NCBI GenBank assembly: GCA_016872115.1
Contig: VHBC01000001.1
Location: forward strand, 124,001-188,000
Length of the DNA: 64,000 nt
DNA from: Sphingomonadales bacterium
GTDB taxonomy: Bacteria > Bacteroidota > Bacteroidia > Flavobacteriales_D > Crocinitomicaceae
Reading direction: 5' to 3'
How positions within the stretch are numbered: the first letter of the stretch is position 1; each line of letters starts with the position of its first letter. Below the pieces are notes generated by a model. It worked only from the letters and a program-made list of their open reading frames with translations. It had not been told where the DNA came from and ran no database searches. Positions 1 through 9,143 of this stretch are shown here, piece by piece. Made by a program: the position numbers and the translations under genes.

Positions 1-18
1 AAAACCCATGCGGCAATA

Positions 19-1215
19 TTAGCGATTATTTTGGAGTTCATCGAGCACCGACTGTAGTTGTTTGCGTACTTGTATTGTTTCAAAATGGTTTTTAAAGTAC
101 TGTTTGAAATAAGCCGAACGCGCTTCTAGGTGCTGAGGGTACTGAAGAAGTTGAAGTAGGTCTTGTTTAAAATAATTTTCATTGGTTTTAATCAGATCTG
201 TATCTAATTGAGGTAAACCATCAGCAGATTTACGACTCAGCACTATAGGCGCCCCTACACTCATGGCTTCAAGTATTTTCATTTTGACACCAGAACCAGA
301 TTGCAAACAACCTACAAAGATGCCATTTTCGGCGATGAATTTTTTGGCGTCAGGCACAAAGCCATGCACAAACACGCCAGGGCGCAACCAGTGCTTGAAT
401 TGTTCTGCGTCTTTTCCGGCTATGTGAAATTCTAGTGTCGGATGTTTGGCTTGAAGTTCGGCGAATACGCGGTCCAAAAACCAGTTCACGGCCTCGATGT
501 TCGGATACCAATTGAAAGCACCCAAAAAACACATTTTCATAGGTTTGCAATTGCTTTGGTTGGTGGTTTGGTCAATGGAGGCTGGTAAATACTTACACGC
601 GGTAAGGGTTTGCGCCTCAATTTGATGTAAATCAGTATGAGAGATCGTGAGGATCAAATCTAAGGCGCCTTGGTCTTCGCTCCAAATGCTACGTTCTGCC
701 CATTTGAGTGCATAAGCCAATTGGTGTAGGTACCATTTTTTAAGTAGATTTTTGGTATTGCTAGCGAGGTCTTTCCAAATTTGATGTTCGATATTGTGCG
801 CCCTGTATATAAATTGCGCTTTTGAAAAATTGCGCAATGGCGCAGCGTAAACTGCAGCAAATAGACTTTCAAATAAAACAAAGTCATAAGTTGTAACGCT
901 TAATTCTTTTTGGAGTGCAGCGAGCACTTTTGCGTCTTTAAAGCGCACCAAATTATAAGATTCCTGCCGAAGCAGGGCAAAAAGTGCTCCTGAAATTCGG
1001 ACCCGCGTATCAATTTGTTGCGCGCTGAGTTCTAGCTTGGGGTGTTTAGGAAAGGCTTCTTTTTGAAAAGGATGCTTGTACGTACTAAGTGTATGATAAG
1101 TGACTTGACTTACCTTTTCCAAAGCTAATAAATCTGTTAACAAGCGCGACATAGCTAAACAGCCTCCATCAGCAATTGGATAAGGTGGTTTGTGACTAAG
1201 TATGAGGATTTTCAA
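19..1215 (-). CDS. Glycosyltransferase, GT4-like (GT-B fold)
   Basis: Probably transfers a sugar from an activated donor to a cell-surface glycan or lipid acceptor; the substrate is unknown. The chain opens with KILILSHKPPYPIADGG, the usual N-terminal GT-B strand and loop. Near residues 308-322 it has SGSGVKMKILEAMSVGAP, the donor-binding glycine/E-A-M motif of GT4 enzymes. I place the start at a TTG (1213-1215) because the fold begins there. The open frame runs upstream to 1338, but that part overlaps the permease gene and does not look like a GT. With this start the protein has 398 residues and begins 10 bases after the permease stop, so the two are probably co-transcribed. Family assignment is firm; the exact start and substrate are inferred. 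Confidence 0.85.
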   Translation of the reverse strand: MKILILSHKPPYPIADGGCLAMSRLLTDLLALEKVSQVTYHTLSTYKHPFQKEAFPKHPKLELSAQQIDTRVRISGALFALLRQESYNLVRFKDAKVLAALQKELSVTTYDFVLFESLFAAVYAAPLRNFSKAQFIYRAHNIEHQIWKDLASNTKNLLKKWYLHQLAYALKWAERSIWSEDQGALDLILTISHTDLHQIEAQTLTACKYLPASIDQTTNQSNCKPMKMCFLGAFNWYPNIEAVNWFLDRVFAELQAKHPTLEFHIAGKDAEQFKHWLRPGVFVHGFVPDAKKFIAENGIFVGCLQSGSGVKMKILEAMSVGAPIVLSRKSADGLPQLDTDLIKTNENYFKQDLLQLLQYPQHLEARSAYFKQYFKNHFETIQVRKQLQSVLDELQNNR

Positions 1216-1225
1216 GCGGCTTAAT

Positions 1226-2617
1226 TTAAATTGATTGGGCTTTTTTGGTAAGATAGATGGCAACTGGGGTGAAAAGTAAGCCAGCCATCCACATCCCAAC
1301 AAAAGGTGTAATAGAGTTGGTATCTGCAAGGTTGTCACCTACAGAATTGACGATAAAATAGAGTAAGAAAATGATTGCTGCAATGACTACCGGTGCACCA
1401 AAGCCACCTTTTTTGATTAGCGCCCCCAATGGTGCACCGACAAAGAACAAAACGATGATCGCATAGGTCAAGGCAAATTTGCGGTGAAATTCAATCCAAT
1501 ATAAATCGGTTTCGCGTTCTAGCGTTTGTAGAAATTGTCCTTGATTTTCTAATTGTTGTTGATTGCGTCTAATTTTTGACAGGGCCAAATTGATGGCCAA
1601 CTGTTGATCAGCTGCTGAAAGCGCTCTGAATTCAATAGGGTTTGTGAGCGCCACTTCATTTTGCAAACCAGGATCATTTTCGATTCGTTTGGTTAGCGAG
1701 TCATTTAAGCTCAAAAAACCCAGTTTATTTTGTTGAACAAAGCGCGTGCTGAGTGTGTTTTTCTTGTTATCAATAGAATCAATGGCATCATTGATCTGAA
1801 AAACATTGAGCATTTCATATTTATCAGTAAATAGATCCTCTTTGGACCTATTTAAATCAAGTCCTCCAAGGTCAAGCTTGTAAACACCCTGATTAAAATG
1901 CGAAATCCGAGAAGGTCGATTAGAAGGGTTAGTCCATGTTTTATTCGGTAAATACATTGGGTTTTGGATATCCAATTCTTCGAGAATACTGCCGCTTTTG
2001 AGATTTAAAAAGATATAGCGACCATTTTCTGATTTATATACATTGGCTTCTTTAGCGCGTACGGTGCGCAGTTGTGTTGGCAAGGTGTAATCGTGTATTG
2101 TAACGCCCATGCATTTATTGCCGTTTAGGGAATCAATTTTAATTGCATAGCCTTCAAAGTGTTTGGAATAGATTCCAGGGGTTAAAATCGTCGATATTTT
2201 CTTGTTCTGTATGTCAAAAATGAGTGTGTGCCATTTGAGATTAGCGGCAGGAATCACGTAGTTGGCAAAGAAAAAGGTGGCCGTCGCAATAAGAAAGACA
2301 ATTATTATGAGCGGTCGCATGATGCGTAAAAGTGAAAAACCACTCGCTTTGAGCGCAGTAAGTTCGTTGTGTTCGGAAAGGTTTCCAAAAGCCATTAAGG
2401 AAGACAGTAAAATGGCCAGCGGCAAGGCAAGTGGGACAATGCCCGCAGAAACGTAAACGAGCAATTCTAAAATAACCCAAACGCTGAGTCCTTTGCCCAT
2501 GAGGTCATCGATGTAGACCCAAAAAAATTGCAAAATGAGCATGAACATCGAGATGAGCAGCGTCACGATAAAAGGTCCAGTGAAGGACTTGAGGCTAAAC
2601 AGAACAAGACGTTTCAA
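1226..2617 (-). CDS. LptF/LptG family permease (LPS export)
   Basis: Inner-membrane permease of the YjgP/YjgQ family, which with LptB drives lipopolysaccharide from the inner membrane to the Lpt bridge. Membrane segments lie at the N-terminus and, after a large periplasmic region, at the C-terminus, the expected LptF/LptG topology. NELTALKASGFSLLRIMRPL is the conserved cytoplasmic coupling region. The open frame extends to a TTG at 2671, but a second TTG at 2615-2617 gives MKRLVLFSLKSFTGPF, which matches the family N-terminus. A TAAATTTG element (2633-2640, minus strand) sits just before it, so I prefer 2617. The gene lies between a START-like gene and a glycosyltransferase. LptF and LptG cannot be told apart by eye. 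Confidence 0.85.
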   Translation of the reverse strand: MKRLVLFSLKSFTGPFIVTLLISMFMLILQFFWVYIDDLMGKGLSVWVILELLVYVSAGIVPLALPLAILLSSLMAFGNLSEHNELTALKASGFSLLRIMRPLIIIVFLIATATFFFANYVIPAANLKWHTLIFDIQNKKISTILTPGIYSKHFEGYAIKIDSLNGNKCMGVTIHDYTLPTQLRTVRAKEANVYKSENGRYIFLNLKSGSILEELDIQNPMYLPNKTWTNPSNRPSRISHFNQGVYKLDLGGLDLNRSKEDLFTDKYEMLNVFQINDAIDSIDNKKNTLSTRFVQQNKLGFLSLNDSLTKRIENDPGLQNEVALTNPIEFRALSAADQQLAINLALSKIRRNQQQLENQGQFLQTLERETDLYWIEFHRKFALTYAIIVLFFVGAPLGALIKKGGFGAPVVIAAIIFLLYFIVNSVGDNLADTNSITPFVGMWMAGLLFTPVAIYLTKKAQSI

Positions 2618-2632
2618 ACGGGTAATTTGAGG

Positions 2633-2640
2633 CAAATTTA
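2633..2640 (-). promoter_or_regulatory. -7 promoter element before LptF/LptG gene
   Basis: Reads TAAATTTG on the minus strand, matching the Bacteroidota -7 consensus TAnnTTTG. It lies 15 bases before the preferred TTG start and inside the upstream part of the open frame, which argues against the longer start. No clear -33 element was seen. Confidence 0.4.
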
Positions 2641-2679
2641 AGCAATTAAGCCATATGATGGCGAGGCGCAAAGTACCAC

Positions 2680-3063
2680 TCAGCCACCGATAATTCGCTT
2701 GAGGTCAGAGATGGCTTGGTGCCAGAGTGCTTGGCTGCTTTCGGTATCAGAAGAATCTGCAAAATCGGTAATATGTAAGATGACGGAATTGGTCATGGGG
2801 TCCACGACATAAGATAACTCAAAATAGGTGTCGAGGCCGTCATCTTCGTCAGCTAGCCATTGAAAGCGGATTTTGTTGTTGAGTTTAAATTGGAGTAACC
2901 TTGCTACTTCGGCATTGCCGTCCCATTCAAAGGTGTAGAGATCGTCATGGACCCGAACGTCATCGGCAAACCAGTCGGCAAGACCATCTGGGGTACTAAT
3001 GAGCTTTTCGAGAACGCGTGGAGAGGTTTTAAGTAGAATCTCTAACTTGTATTTTTCTTTCAT
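2680..3063 (-). CDS. START-like domain protein
   Basis: A 127-residue protein of the SRPBCC/AHSA1-like helix-grip fold, a type common in Bacteroidota and usually annotated only as START-like. Visible signs are the opening EILLKTSPRVLEKLISTPDGLADWFADDV, paraphrased here as a helix followed by the L-x-x-W-F-A-D-D turn, then alternating beta strands and a C-terminal helix ending in IIGG. There is no signal peptide, so it is cytoplasmic. It ends 8 bases before the open frame of the LptF/LptG permease and is probably the first gene of that operon. The ligand and function are unknown. Confidence 0.75.
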   Translation of the reverse strand: MKEKYKLEILLKTSPRVLEKLISTPDGLADWFADDVRVHDDLYTFEWDGNAEVARLLQFKLNNKIRFQWLADEDDGLDTYFELSYVVDPMTNSVILHITDFADSSDTESSQALWHQAISDLKRIIGG

Positions 3064-3082
3064 TGACCCCGGGATTTATTGT

Positions 3083-3090
3083 TACTTTTG
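3083..3090 (+). promoter_or_regulatory. -7 promoter element of the methyltransferase gene
   Basis: TACTTTTG matches TAnnTTTG and lies about 30 bases before the ATG at 3121, leaving a short leader. It sits in the divergent gap with the START-like gene. Confidence 0.4.
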
Positions 3091-3120
3091 TCAATCATTA
3101 AATATACATAAAATTCACTA

Positions 3121-3855
3121 ATGTCAACTCAAAATCAATTGGAAAAGGTAGGAAATCAGTTTTTTAAATACCGAGGTCAAATTCCATTGATCTTTTTTGT
3201 TGCCGCTTTTGGACTCATGCATGTTTTTCCTGAGCCAACCAATTGGCTAAATGATACACGTTTATTGTTGGCACTGGGTTTGGTCATACTTGGGCACCTG
3301 ATCAGGACGCTTGCCGTCGGCAAACGCGCTGCCCATACTTCAGGTAGAAACCGCGACGAACAAGTTGCTGAAGCGCTCAATTCTACAGGCATCTATTCGA
3401 TGGTGCGTCATCCGCTTTATTTAGGAAATATAACCACTTATATGGGCTGGGCTGTCTTTACCGGCATCAATTGGTTGGTGCCTGTATTTTTGATTTTTTT
3501 TGTGGCTTACTATCGACTTATTATATACGCGGAAGAACAATTCCTGACACGTAAATTTGGCCAAAACTACCTCGACTGGAAAAAAAAAACACCACTATTA
3601 TTACCAGCTTTCTGGAAATATAAACCCAACACGCAGCCATTTTCCATCAAGGTTGTGCTTGAAAACGAATATTCTGGTTGGGCAGCCTCCATGACAACTG
3701 CATGGGTACTTCTTGCATTTCAGCTCTACGTCATGCAAAGCTTGTTTGCAGGTCAGAATATGTTGTTTTTGCTTTATATGGCAGTATTTATCGTTGTATT
3801 TGGTTTGGGAATGCGCTACCTCAAAAAGAAAACCAATGTGTTCAAAGTCAATTGA
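3121..3855 (+). CDS. Isoprenylcysteine methyltransferase-like membrane protein
   Basis: A 244-residue integral membrane protein of the ICMT/PEMT (phospholipid methyltransferase) superfamily. The diagnostic part is the SAM-binding region with MVRHPLYLGN (about residues 98-107), then AEEQFLTRKFGQNYLDWKK, the conserved C-terminal E-E-x2-L...F...Y motif. Several hydrophobic segments flank these. After the domain there are two more membrane segments and a basic tail. Bacterial members are mostly uncharacterised; a membrane-lipid or small-molecule substrate is likely but cannot be read from the sequence. It stands alone on the plus strand with its own -7 element. Confidence 0.75.
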   Translation: MSTQNQLEKVGNQFFKYRGQIPLIFFVAAFGLMHVFPEPTNWLNDTRLLLALGLVILGHLIRTLAVGKRAAHTSGRNRDEQVAEALNSTGIYSMVRHPLYLGNITTYMGWAVFTGINWLVPVFLIFFVAYYRLIIYAEEQFLTRKFGQNYLDWKKKTPLLLPAFWKYKPNTQPFSIKVVLENEYSGWAASMTTAWVLLAFQLYVMQSLFAGQNMLFLLYMAVFIVVFGLGMRYLKKKTNVFKVN

Positions 3856-3870
3856 GTTGACGCCTGTAAA

Positions 3871-4482
3871 TTACTGAGCTAAATCGAATAGTTGCCGTTG
3901 TTGAAGACTGCGTCCAAGCGTAAGTTCGTCGGCATATTGTAACTCTGAGCCCACAGCAATTCCTCTTGAAATGCGGGTCACCACCAACTCGAAGTTTTTG
4001 ATTTTCTTATAAATGTAGAAATTCGTGGTGTCACCCTCCATAGTTGGGCTAAGTGCCAAAATAATTTCCTTAGGCTTGTTGGTTTCTATCCTTGTGGGAA
4101 GTGTTGCCAAATTTAAGTCTTGCGGACCAATGCCATCCATCGGCGAAATAAGACCACCTAACACATGATATAAGCCGTTGAAGGCACTTGTGGCCTCAAT
4201 AGCCATGACATCGCGGATATCTTCTACGACGCAAATGAGTTGCGTATCGCGTTTTGGATTACTACAAATCTGACAAATAGGTACATCTGAAATATTTCCG
4301 CAGTTTTGACAATGCAAGACTTTGTCTTTGAGCGCACTTAGTGCCTGAACAAAATCGTCGATTTCTAGTTCTTTTCTTTTGAGCAAATCAAGTGCGAGTC
4401 TGAGGGCAGTTCGTCTGCCAATACCAGGTAAACTGGCTAGTTGATCAACAGCTTGCTCGAGGTGAACGGACGGAATTTGCAT
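3871..4482 (-). CDS. recR: Recombination mediator RecR
   Basis: RecR works with RecO and RecF to load RecA onto SSB-coated gaps. The 203-residue length is normal. It has the N-terminal helix-hairpin-helix (LASLPGIGRRTALRLAL, about residues 15-31), the four-cysteine zinc finger CQNCG...CQIC (about residues 57-72) and a Toprim domain starting at CVVEDIRDVMAIE. It is divergent from smpB with only 26 bases between start codons. On the minus strand, TAAATTTA ends five bases before the ATG, one base off the TAnnTTTG consensus. Confidence 0.97.
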   Translation of the reverse strand: MQIPSVHLEQAVDQLASLPGIGRRTALRLALDLLKRKELEIDDFVQALSALKDKVLHCQNCGNISDVPICQICSNPKRDTQLICVVEDIRDVMAIEATSAFNGLYHVLGGLISPMDGIGPQDLNLATLPTRIETNKPKEIILALSPTMEGDTTNFYIYKKIKNFELVVTRISRGIAVGSELQYADELTLGRSLQQRQLFDLAQ

Positions 4483-4496
4483 GCCGTAAATTTAAC

Positions 4497-4504
4497 TAAA
4501 TTTG
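4497..4504 (+). promoter_or_regulatory. -7 promoter element of smpB
   Basis: TAAATTTG ends only four bases before the smpB ATG at 4509. If this is the active promoter, the transcript starts at or within a few bases of the start codon, so the mRNA would be leaderless. Confidence 0.45.
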
Positions 4505-4508
4505 CAGT

Positions 4509-4961
4509 ATGGCAATCAAAGAGCTCAATATCCGCAATAAGCGCGCGCGCTTTGAGTTTCATCTCGAAGAAGTGTTTGAAGCTGGTATTGTTTTGACCGG
4601 AACCGAAATCAAAAGTATCAGAAACGGTAAAGCCTCTATATTAGAAGCTTACGGGCTTTATGAGAAAGGGGAGTTGTGGTTGCGCAATATGCATATTACC
4701 GAGTACGAAAACGGTTCTTTTTACAATCACAAACCACGTGCAGACCGCAAGCTTTTACTCAATCGCAAAGAGATTTTACGCATCGAGAAATTCCTTAAAA
4801 TCAAGGGGCACACATTAGTACCACTCAAATTGTTTCTCTCAGAAAAAGGTTGGGTAAAGATTCAAATAGCGTGTGCTATAGGTAAAAAGCTCCATGACAA
4901 ACGCCAAGACCTTAAAGAAAAAGATGACAAACGCGAAATGGATCGAATGCTCAAGCGCTAA
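4509..4961 (+). CDS. smpB: SsrA-binding protein SmpB
   Basis: Binds tmRNA and delivers it to stalled ribosomes in trans-translation. The 150-residue protein has the family landmarks: N-terminal RNKRARFEFHLEEVFEAGI, LTGTEIKSIRNGKASI, and the basic tail KKLHDKRQDLKEKDDKREMDR, whose sequence is typical of the C-terminal helix entering the decoding centre. No ssrA gene is seen nearby. It is transcribed divergently from recR. Confidence 0.97.
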   Translation: MAIKELNIRNKRARFEFHLEEVFEAGIVLTGTEIKSIRNGKASILEAYGLYEKGELWLRNMHITEYENGSFYNHKPRADRKLLLNRKEILRIEKFLKIKGHTLVPLKLFLSEKGWVKIQIACAIGKKLHDKRQDLKEKDDKREMDRMLKR

Positions 4962-4987
4962 GGTCTATAGCTTCAGCCATCTCATTT

Positions 4988-5626
4988 TTAGTCCTTGATG
5001 ACCGGATAACCCGGATACTTCTTTTTGTCAAATACAAACTTGGTATCATCGATTTCCGGGTTGGCAGTAAATTTAGTCACGATATAGGTCATGACGGTAC
5101 CGTCTTTGGCCTTCATGCTGGCCTTTAGAAGTTCGTTGTCTGTTTTGGATATATACAGGACAATGGTGTGGTATTCCGCTTTTGATGGAACCTTAGGATA
5201 TAAATTAATCACGTGTACAGGTTCTCCGTTGAGTTTGTCTTCGTGGTCGTATTTGTTTTTGAATCCGGTTTCCCATATCGTCATGAGGCGTTTTGGATTG
5301 ATTGATTCTTCGTCGTCGGCGCTTGCATCTGACTCGTAAACAGAGCGTTCATCTTTAACGATGGTCCAGGTTTTTACACCATTACAGATCATGGTGTTGT
5401 CTCCGTAAGAAGCGTAAAATTTATTTCCTTTTACCCAGCCTTTCCCGATTTCGCTTTCGTTGGTGCCTGTGTTGCTATTTTTAACACTTGCATTGAATTC
5501 GATATAGAAAGACTTCATGCCTTTCATTTTAGTAGAAAGTTTGTCGAGTACCCCTTGTGCTTTGGCGTCTTGGGCCATAGCTTGGGTCGAGAACAAGGTA
5601 ACGAATAGGAAAAGTAAAATGCGCAT
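4988..5626 (-). CDS. lolA: LolA-like outer membrane lipoprotein carrier protein
   Basis: Periplasmic chaperone that carries lipoproteins from LolCDE to the outer membrane. From the ATG at 5624-5626 the chain begins MRILLFLFVTLFSTQAMAQ, a standard signal peptide with Ala-x-Ala cleavage. The open frame to 5653 adds residues that spoil the signal. The body has LolA-like features: a helix rich in K and M, then antiparallel strands, with the segment TWIVKDERSVYE and a C-terminal DDTKFVFDKKKYPGYPVIKD. Bacteroidota LolA sequences are divergent, so the family call is good and exact orthology is less certain. Confidence 0.85.
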   Translation of the reverse strand: MRILLFLFVTLFSTQAMAQDAKAQGVLDKLSTKMKGMKSFYIEFNASVKNSNTGTNESEIGKGWVKGNKFYASYGDNTMICNGVKTWTIVKDERSVYESDASADDEESINPKRLMTIWETGFKNKYDHEDKLNGEPVHVINLYPKVPSKAEYHTIVLYISKTDNELLKASMKAKDGTVMTYIVTKFTANPEIDDTKFVFDKKKYPGYPVIKD

Positions 5627-5694
5627 AAAATTGAATTTCGTTGCAAATATCACAAATTATGCCAAATCAGCGAAATCTTCGTGGGCAGTTTGCA

Positions 5695-8600
5695 TTATTC
5701 TACCACGATGAGCGTGTGATTTGAAATCAAGGAGGTGCTATGCAGTTGAAGTAAGTAGGTGCCGGCTTTGATTTCTTGCGGTAAATAAATTTTTTCATCC
5801 GTAGTATAGCGCACGATTTCTTTTCCTTTCATGTCTATGAGTCTCGCCAATACAATGCCCGAGCCTGAAAAATTGATCAAACTACCTGGGCAAACTGGAT
5901 TGGGAAATATATTTCTTTGTGTTTCACTTGTTTGAGACAAACCTGCCATTGATCCGATATTGATGTTGTCAAGATACAGGCAATTACCCCAATCGCCGAT
6001 ATTTCTGAAGGCTATTTGAAGGTTTCCTACATTTGCAAATGCACTGAGGTCAACGGAGTCAGTGCGCCATTGGGCAGCAGATGGGGTAAAAAAGCTTTGG
6101 AAATCTGGAGAAGTAGCTAGGTTTTCACCGCCTTTAAAATACAACACTTGTTCGGTTAAAAAACAATCTGTAGATACTACAACTTGAAGTGAATCTGAGT
6201 AACCGCCGCCCCAACGTGCATACGCAACATCGAAATATAAATTCGGTTGAATGCTCAAAGCACTGGTTTCGATAGGCATAATCAAGTCGTCAAAGCTTCC
6301 TTGCGAATCAATGTCGTAGTTATTGAAAAAAGTAGCCTGACTGGAGTTGCCGTAACCACCGGCAGTTGTAGATAAAGTCCATGTGCCATTGCCGTTATGG
6401 TCTTTAACTGACCAACCTTGTGGTAAAAATGCTTGCTGGAAATCTTCTTGAATACCGGTTAAAAACGAATAAAAGTCCAAGTTGACATACAAAGAATCGG
6501 TATCCGTTTGACCGTTTGCATCTGTGATTTGAAGAATCGCTAAATGCTGACCTGCACTTTGAAACAACACTGCTGGGTTTCTAAGTGAAGAGGTGCTCGG
6601 GCTACCTGTAGGAAAAGTCCATTGCCAAGTGGCATTTTGATGATTGATAAAAGAATAATCGTCAAAATAGAAAGAGTCTATAGCGCAAATTGCAGTTTGT
6701 TGGAGTTTATCAACGGTGATGCGCGCTAGAATTTGCGTTGGATTTTCTACAAGATTACTTTCGTAGATACCCTTGCCATAGGTTGCTAAACGAATTTTGT
6801 TGTCGCGGTAGAAAGGCTTCAGGATATTGCCATTTGTAAAAAGCGGCAAGCCATTATTCTCTACAGTGAAATTCGTTTGATTGTTGCGGTAGTAAACGGC
6901 TTTGTTGGTGGCAACATAAATTCCACCATCGGTTCCAGTGATATACACCAAAGATTGAATAGACTCATTGTTGAGCAAACTACTTGTTAAGTTTTCCCAT
7001 GATCCGCCACCACTGTTGGTTCTAAATACCTTAAAACCATTTGCGCCACTTGGATACGCCAACCATAATTCTTGTGCATTTTGCGGATTGAGCGCGAGGA
7101 GCATGCGGCTTGAGTTACCACTGGGAGTGGTTAATTGCGTCCAAGAAAGGCCTGCATCCGAACTCTTCCAAAGCTTGCCAATATTACCACTTGCTGCGCG
7201 CTGGTTCAGGTAGATAATTTGTGGGTTATCGGATGCAATTTCGATGTAATTTATTTTTTCATTTGGATTGGAACCAAACGTTTGAACGATTTCAAAACTG
7301 GCCCCCATGTCGTTGGTACGGTATAATTTATTTTCAAAACCTGTGTATGCAATGCTATAACAATTCGGATGAAAAACCAATTCTGTTGACTCGGCGGCCC
7401 AATAGCTTTCATTTGGGTTCAGGCCGAAAGATGCATTTTGAATGGCGCCATCTAGGGTAGCTGGAATACGCTTTCCATCTATATCTGAATAGTAAGTGAG
7501 TTTGTTGTCGCCGGGGTTTACATAACCAGTAGGGGCCTCTCCGCCACCTAATTCCAAGAAATTCCCCGAACCGTAATTTTCGTGATAAGCTAAATTTCCA
7601 TTGTGATACAAACCGCCAACCAAAACATCTTCGTTCCATCCGTTGTCAAAACCCCAGTAATCAGAACCATGAACCCCCGACATATAAAAATCAGGTTGTG
7701 TGCTTACAAAATCACTGCTATAATAGATACCGCCGTCTGTGGTAACCCATGTGTTGTTTCCAATAACCCGAAAATCTTGGTTATCTACATGTAAGTTTAG
7801 TGGCCCACCTACATAACCAGATACAGAAGAAAAACTTGTTGCACCGTCTGTGCTTCTATAGAGATTGAGCCCTCCAATAAGTAGTTCATTTGCATTGTTT
7901 GGGTTGGCCACAATTGCACAATTGTAAAATCCTTGATGGTAATTCCAAGTCGGTGTGCCCATTGCCAAATTAGGGTGAGCGGAAGTGTATGGACCTCCAA
8001 TGGGGCCATTTGGTAAAATCCAAGACGCGCCGCTATTGTTGCTTCGGTATAATCCGATATAGCCGTAGTCGTTGGGTTTTGAATCGCCAATGAGGTATGC
8101 ATAAACGCGCTCTGGATCCGCGGTGCTCACAGCCAATCTGCCGCCACCATCTATTCTTGCAGGATCTGTGGAGGTGTACCAACCAGCATCCTGAAGGGTC
8201 CAAGTTAAACCTGCATCGGTAGAAACAAAGAACTCACAGCGGATGAGTGTAGGATTGTTTTTCAAAAGATATAAGGTTTGTGTTGTACCTGGCTTGGGTT
8301 TGATATCGTAGCTACGATTGGTAAAAAGTTGGGTCCATGATGCGCCGGCGTTTGTACTTCTGAAAAGTCCTTTTTCAGTAGCTGCCAAAATGATATTTGG
8401 ATCGGAAGGTAAAATGTAAATCTCATTGACATTAAGGCCAGTTGATGGCATGGTATTGGTCCAATTCAGGCCACCATCGGTACTCAAGAAAAGTCCTTTG
8501 TTGCCACCTGCAAAAACAATATTGGCATTGTTGGGGTGCACTTCAATGGCTGAAACACCTGATCCAAAATCGACGTCTTTTGAGCTCAATAACCAATTAA

Positions 8601-9111
8601 GGCCGCCGTTTGTACTTTTGTAAACTTCTCCGGGCTCGGTTCCACAATAACATATATTTGGTTGCCCCAAGCATTGGTCAAAACTATATATATTGGTTTG
8701 CCCGGACCCCTGAGTCAGACCTTGTTGGTAATTGGTAATAGGTCCTAAAACCGCCCAGTTTGTTGTTTTATTGGCTAGTTCTTGTTTTTTGAGGTACTGT
8801 TGATCGTTCTGTTTAATGGTGTTTGGATCCGGATAAACGATGAAACCGGCATCATTCACAAAATACTGGTTGAAGCGAATCCAGCGCTTATAGTATTGGG
8901 TATGGTAATTCTTTTCAAACGTGTTTGAGCGGTAATAATCTTGATAAGCGTTTTGAACGGCGAATACATTCGGGTGCTCACTGTACATAAGTTGTGCCCA
9001 TGTCGGCAAAATTGCAATTTCATTTGAAGATGGCTTTTGCATTAACTGTGCAAACGTCTGAGCGTACATTAAAAAACAGGCCACAAAAAAGAAGGAGTAG
9101 ACTTTGTTCAT
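5695..9111 (-). CDS. Secreted T9SS protein with Asp-box (BNR/sortilin-like) repeats and PKD domain
   Basis: A 1138-residue exported protein of unknown substrate. It starts with a signal peptide (MNKVYSFFFVACFLMYAQTFAQ region, about 22 residues). Residues ~160-760 carry many Asp-box motifs of the S-x-D-x-G-x-x-W kind, such as STNGGLNW, STDGGLNW, STDAGLTW and SSDAGLSW, which form beta-propeller blades as in sialidases and sortilin-like proteins. A PKD-like domain (WQWTFPTGSPSTS) follows at about 840-910, then a jelly-roll-like region. The last ~80 residues (NIFPNPVCPG onward) are a type A T9SS sorting domain, so the protein should be secreted or attached at the surface. It is a single gene. Catalytic residues of a true sialidase were not identified, so adhesion or binding is as likely as hydrolysis. 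Confidence 0.85.
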   Translation of the reverse strand: MNKVYSFFFVACFLMYAQTFAQLMQKPSSNEIAILPTWAQLMYSEHPNVFAVQNAYQDYYRSNTFEKNYHTQYYKRWIRFNQYFVNDAGFIVYPDPNTIKQNDQQYLKKQELANKTTNWAVLGPITNYQQGLTQGSGQTNIYSFDQCLGQPNICYCGTEPGEVYKSTNGGLNWLLSSKDVDFGSGVSAIEVHPNNANIVFAGGNKGLFLSTDGGLNWTNTMPSTGLNVNEIYILPSDPNIILAATEKGLFRSTNAGASWTQLFTNRSYDIKPKPGTTQTLYLLKNNPTLIRCEFFVSTDAGLTWTLQDAGWYTSTDPARIDGGGRLAVSTADPERVYAYLIGDSKPNDYGYIGLYRSNNSGASWILPNGPIGGPYTSAHPNLAMGTPTWNYHQGFYNCAIVANPNNANELLIGGLNLYRSTDGATSFSSVSGYVGGPLNLHVDNQDFRVIGNNTWVTTDGGIYYSSDFVSTQPDFYMSGVHGSDYWGFDNGWNEDVLVGGLYHNGNLAYHENYGSGNFLELGGGEAPTGYVNPGDNKLTYYSDIDGKRIPATLDGAIQNASFGLNPNESYWAAESTELVFHPNCYSIAYTGFENKLYRTNDMGASFEIVQTFGSNPNEKINYIEIASDNPQIIYLNQRAASGNIGKLWKSSDAGLSWTQLTTPSGNSSRMLLALNPQNAQELWLAYPSGANGFKVFRTNSGGGSWENLTSSLLNNESIQSLVYITGTDGGIYVATNKAVYYRNNQTNFTVENNGLPLFTNGNILKPFYRDNKIRLATYGKGIYESNLVENPTQILARITVDKLQQTAICAIDSFYFDDYSFINHQNATWQWTFPTGSPSTSSLRNPAVLFQSAGQHLAILQITDANGQTDTDSLYVNLDFYSFLTGIQEDFQQAFLPQGWSVKDHNGNGTWTLSTTAGGYGNSSQATFFNNYDIDSQGSFDDLIMPIETSALSIQPNLYFDVAYARWGGGYSDSLQVVVSTDCFLTEQVLYFKGGENLATSPDFQSFFTPSAAQWRTDSVDLSAFANVGNLQIAFRNIGDWGNCLYLDNINIGSMAGLSQTSETQRNIFPNPVCPGSLINFSGSGIVLARLIDMKGKEIVRYTTDEKIYLPQEIKAGTYLLQLHSTSLISNHTLIVVE

Positions 9112-9143
9112 AGTAGGATATTATGACTCCAATTTACAATAAT

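Noticed and set aside
1216-1338. Upstream part of the glycosyltransferase frame
   Set aside because: It lies inside the LptF/LptG gene in another frame and does not resemble a GT N-terminus; the TTG at 1215 fits the fold.
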